Positions 63,918 to 64,000 of a stretch of DNA of 64,000 bases are shown here, in pieces. Origin of the DNA: Herbaspirillum sp. RTI4. Its GTDB lineage: Bacteria > Pseudomonadota > Gammaproteobacteria > Burkholderiales > Burkholderiaceae_D. Below the pieces are notes generated by a model. It was given only the letters and a program-made list of their open reading frames with translations. It did no database searches and was not told where the DNA came from. The stretch is taken from positions 496,001-560,000 of the forward strand of contig NZ_JAVIWQ010000002.1 of assembly GCF_034313965.1 (NCBI RefSeq). The letters are read 5' to 3'. Made by a program: the position numbers and the translations under genes. Positions within the stretch are counted from its first letter, which is position 1, and every line of letters begins with the position of its first letter.

Positions 63918-64000
63918 GCTTTTAATTTAAGAACACGATAAAGCCATCTCAAACCAAAACATCCCGAAACAACATATTTGGAAACTCAAACCGACAGTTT

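Larger units (their letters stand above)
63721..63930 (+). repeat. Origin module copy 2
   Basis: Second diverged direct repeat, with TGTGGATAAGCTGTTAG, CATACAGAGTTTACGA, TTATTTTCG, TTATCCACAAATT and the trio/AT tract. The sequence between the copies (63627-63720) has two GGGATTTTTT runs and the palindrome AACAAGTCTTGTT. Confidence 0.9.
63306..64000. other. Candidate replication origin (oriC) with two tandem origin modules
   Basis: 695 bases without a gene, far more AT-rich than the rest of the window. It contains four perfect DnaA boxes in two inward-facing pairs, two sets of DnaA-trios, and two 12-bp TA palindromes. The two modules are diverged direct repeats ~303-315 bp apart. gyrB, dnaN and dnaA, to the left and on the minus strand, are co-directional with a fork leaving this site. 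The right-hand flank is outside the window. Confidence 0.8.

Overview
The window looks like a chromosomal segment of a betaproteobacterium, most likely Burkholderiales of the Oxalobacteraceae/Burkholderiaceae type. The main clue is the gyrB-dnaN-dnaA block, which lacks recF between dnaN and gyrB. The dense set of aromatic, carboxylate and ketone catabolic genes and the many LysR/GntR regulators fit the same group. No rRNA, tRNA, CRISPR array, transposase or prophage gene is visible. The assignment rests on gene content and order only.

Region 1 (1-15 kb) is an aromatic degradation island. A minus-strand operon (8847 down to 353) encodes a two-subunit Rieske oxygenase, a reductase fusing a Rieske ferredoxin to an FAD/NAD module, a complete LivKHMGF-type ABC importer and an arylformamidase-like hydrolase. 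Divergent from it is catB-catC-catA-pcaD, the catechol ortho-cleavage branch. A LysR regulator of the CatR/BenM type and an AraC/XylS-type regulator follow. Anthranilate is the substrate that best fits an oxygenase feeding catechol in this context (inference). A textbook ATAC-N7-GTAT site lies in front of catB.

Region 2 (15-20 kb) has an M20-family carbamoylase and a beta-alanine/omega-amino acid:pyruvate transaminase, divergent from a MocR-type regulator with a repeated operator-like motif. Region 3 (19.6-30.3 kb) has a GntR regulator, a dipeptide-type ABC importer, an amidase and a ureidoglycolate lyase-like gene, then a LysR gene and an amidohydrolase. Region 4 (30.6-35.2 kb) is a second Liv-type importer. 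Region 5 (35.4-39.7 kb) has a GntR regulator, an SDR dehydrogenase, an FAH-family hydrolase and an MFS carrier, resembling the last steps of the non-phosphorylating L-fuconate/2-keto-3-deoxy-sugar-acid route. An EamA exporter and a small outer-membrane barrel follow.

Region 6 (41.8-49.4 kb) is acetone carboxylase acxABC with its sigma-54 activator acxR and a recognisable -24/-12 promoter. Region 7 (49.6-52.4 kb) is the DUF969-DUF979-DUF2891 cassette, a predicted 5-oxoproline transport unit. Region 8 (52.5-64 kb) holds the replication genes gyrB, dnaN and dnaA on the minus strand, a class II glutamine amidotransferase, two small proteins sharing a C-terminal motif, a LysR gene and an AsmA protein. 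It ends in a very AT-rich stretch carrying two tandem, diverged copies of an origin-unwinding module: DnaA box, 13-nt spacer, five DnaA-trios and an AT palindrome. This looks like oriC, duplicated and about 5.4 kb away from dnaA. It is the most striking feature of the window.

A second recurring oddity is a set of short degenerate tandem repeats (11-13 bp units) in several intergenic spaces, at 4631, 8874, 12562 and 56405.
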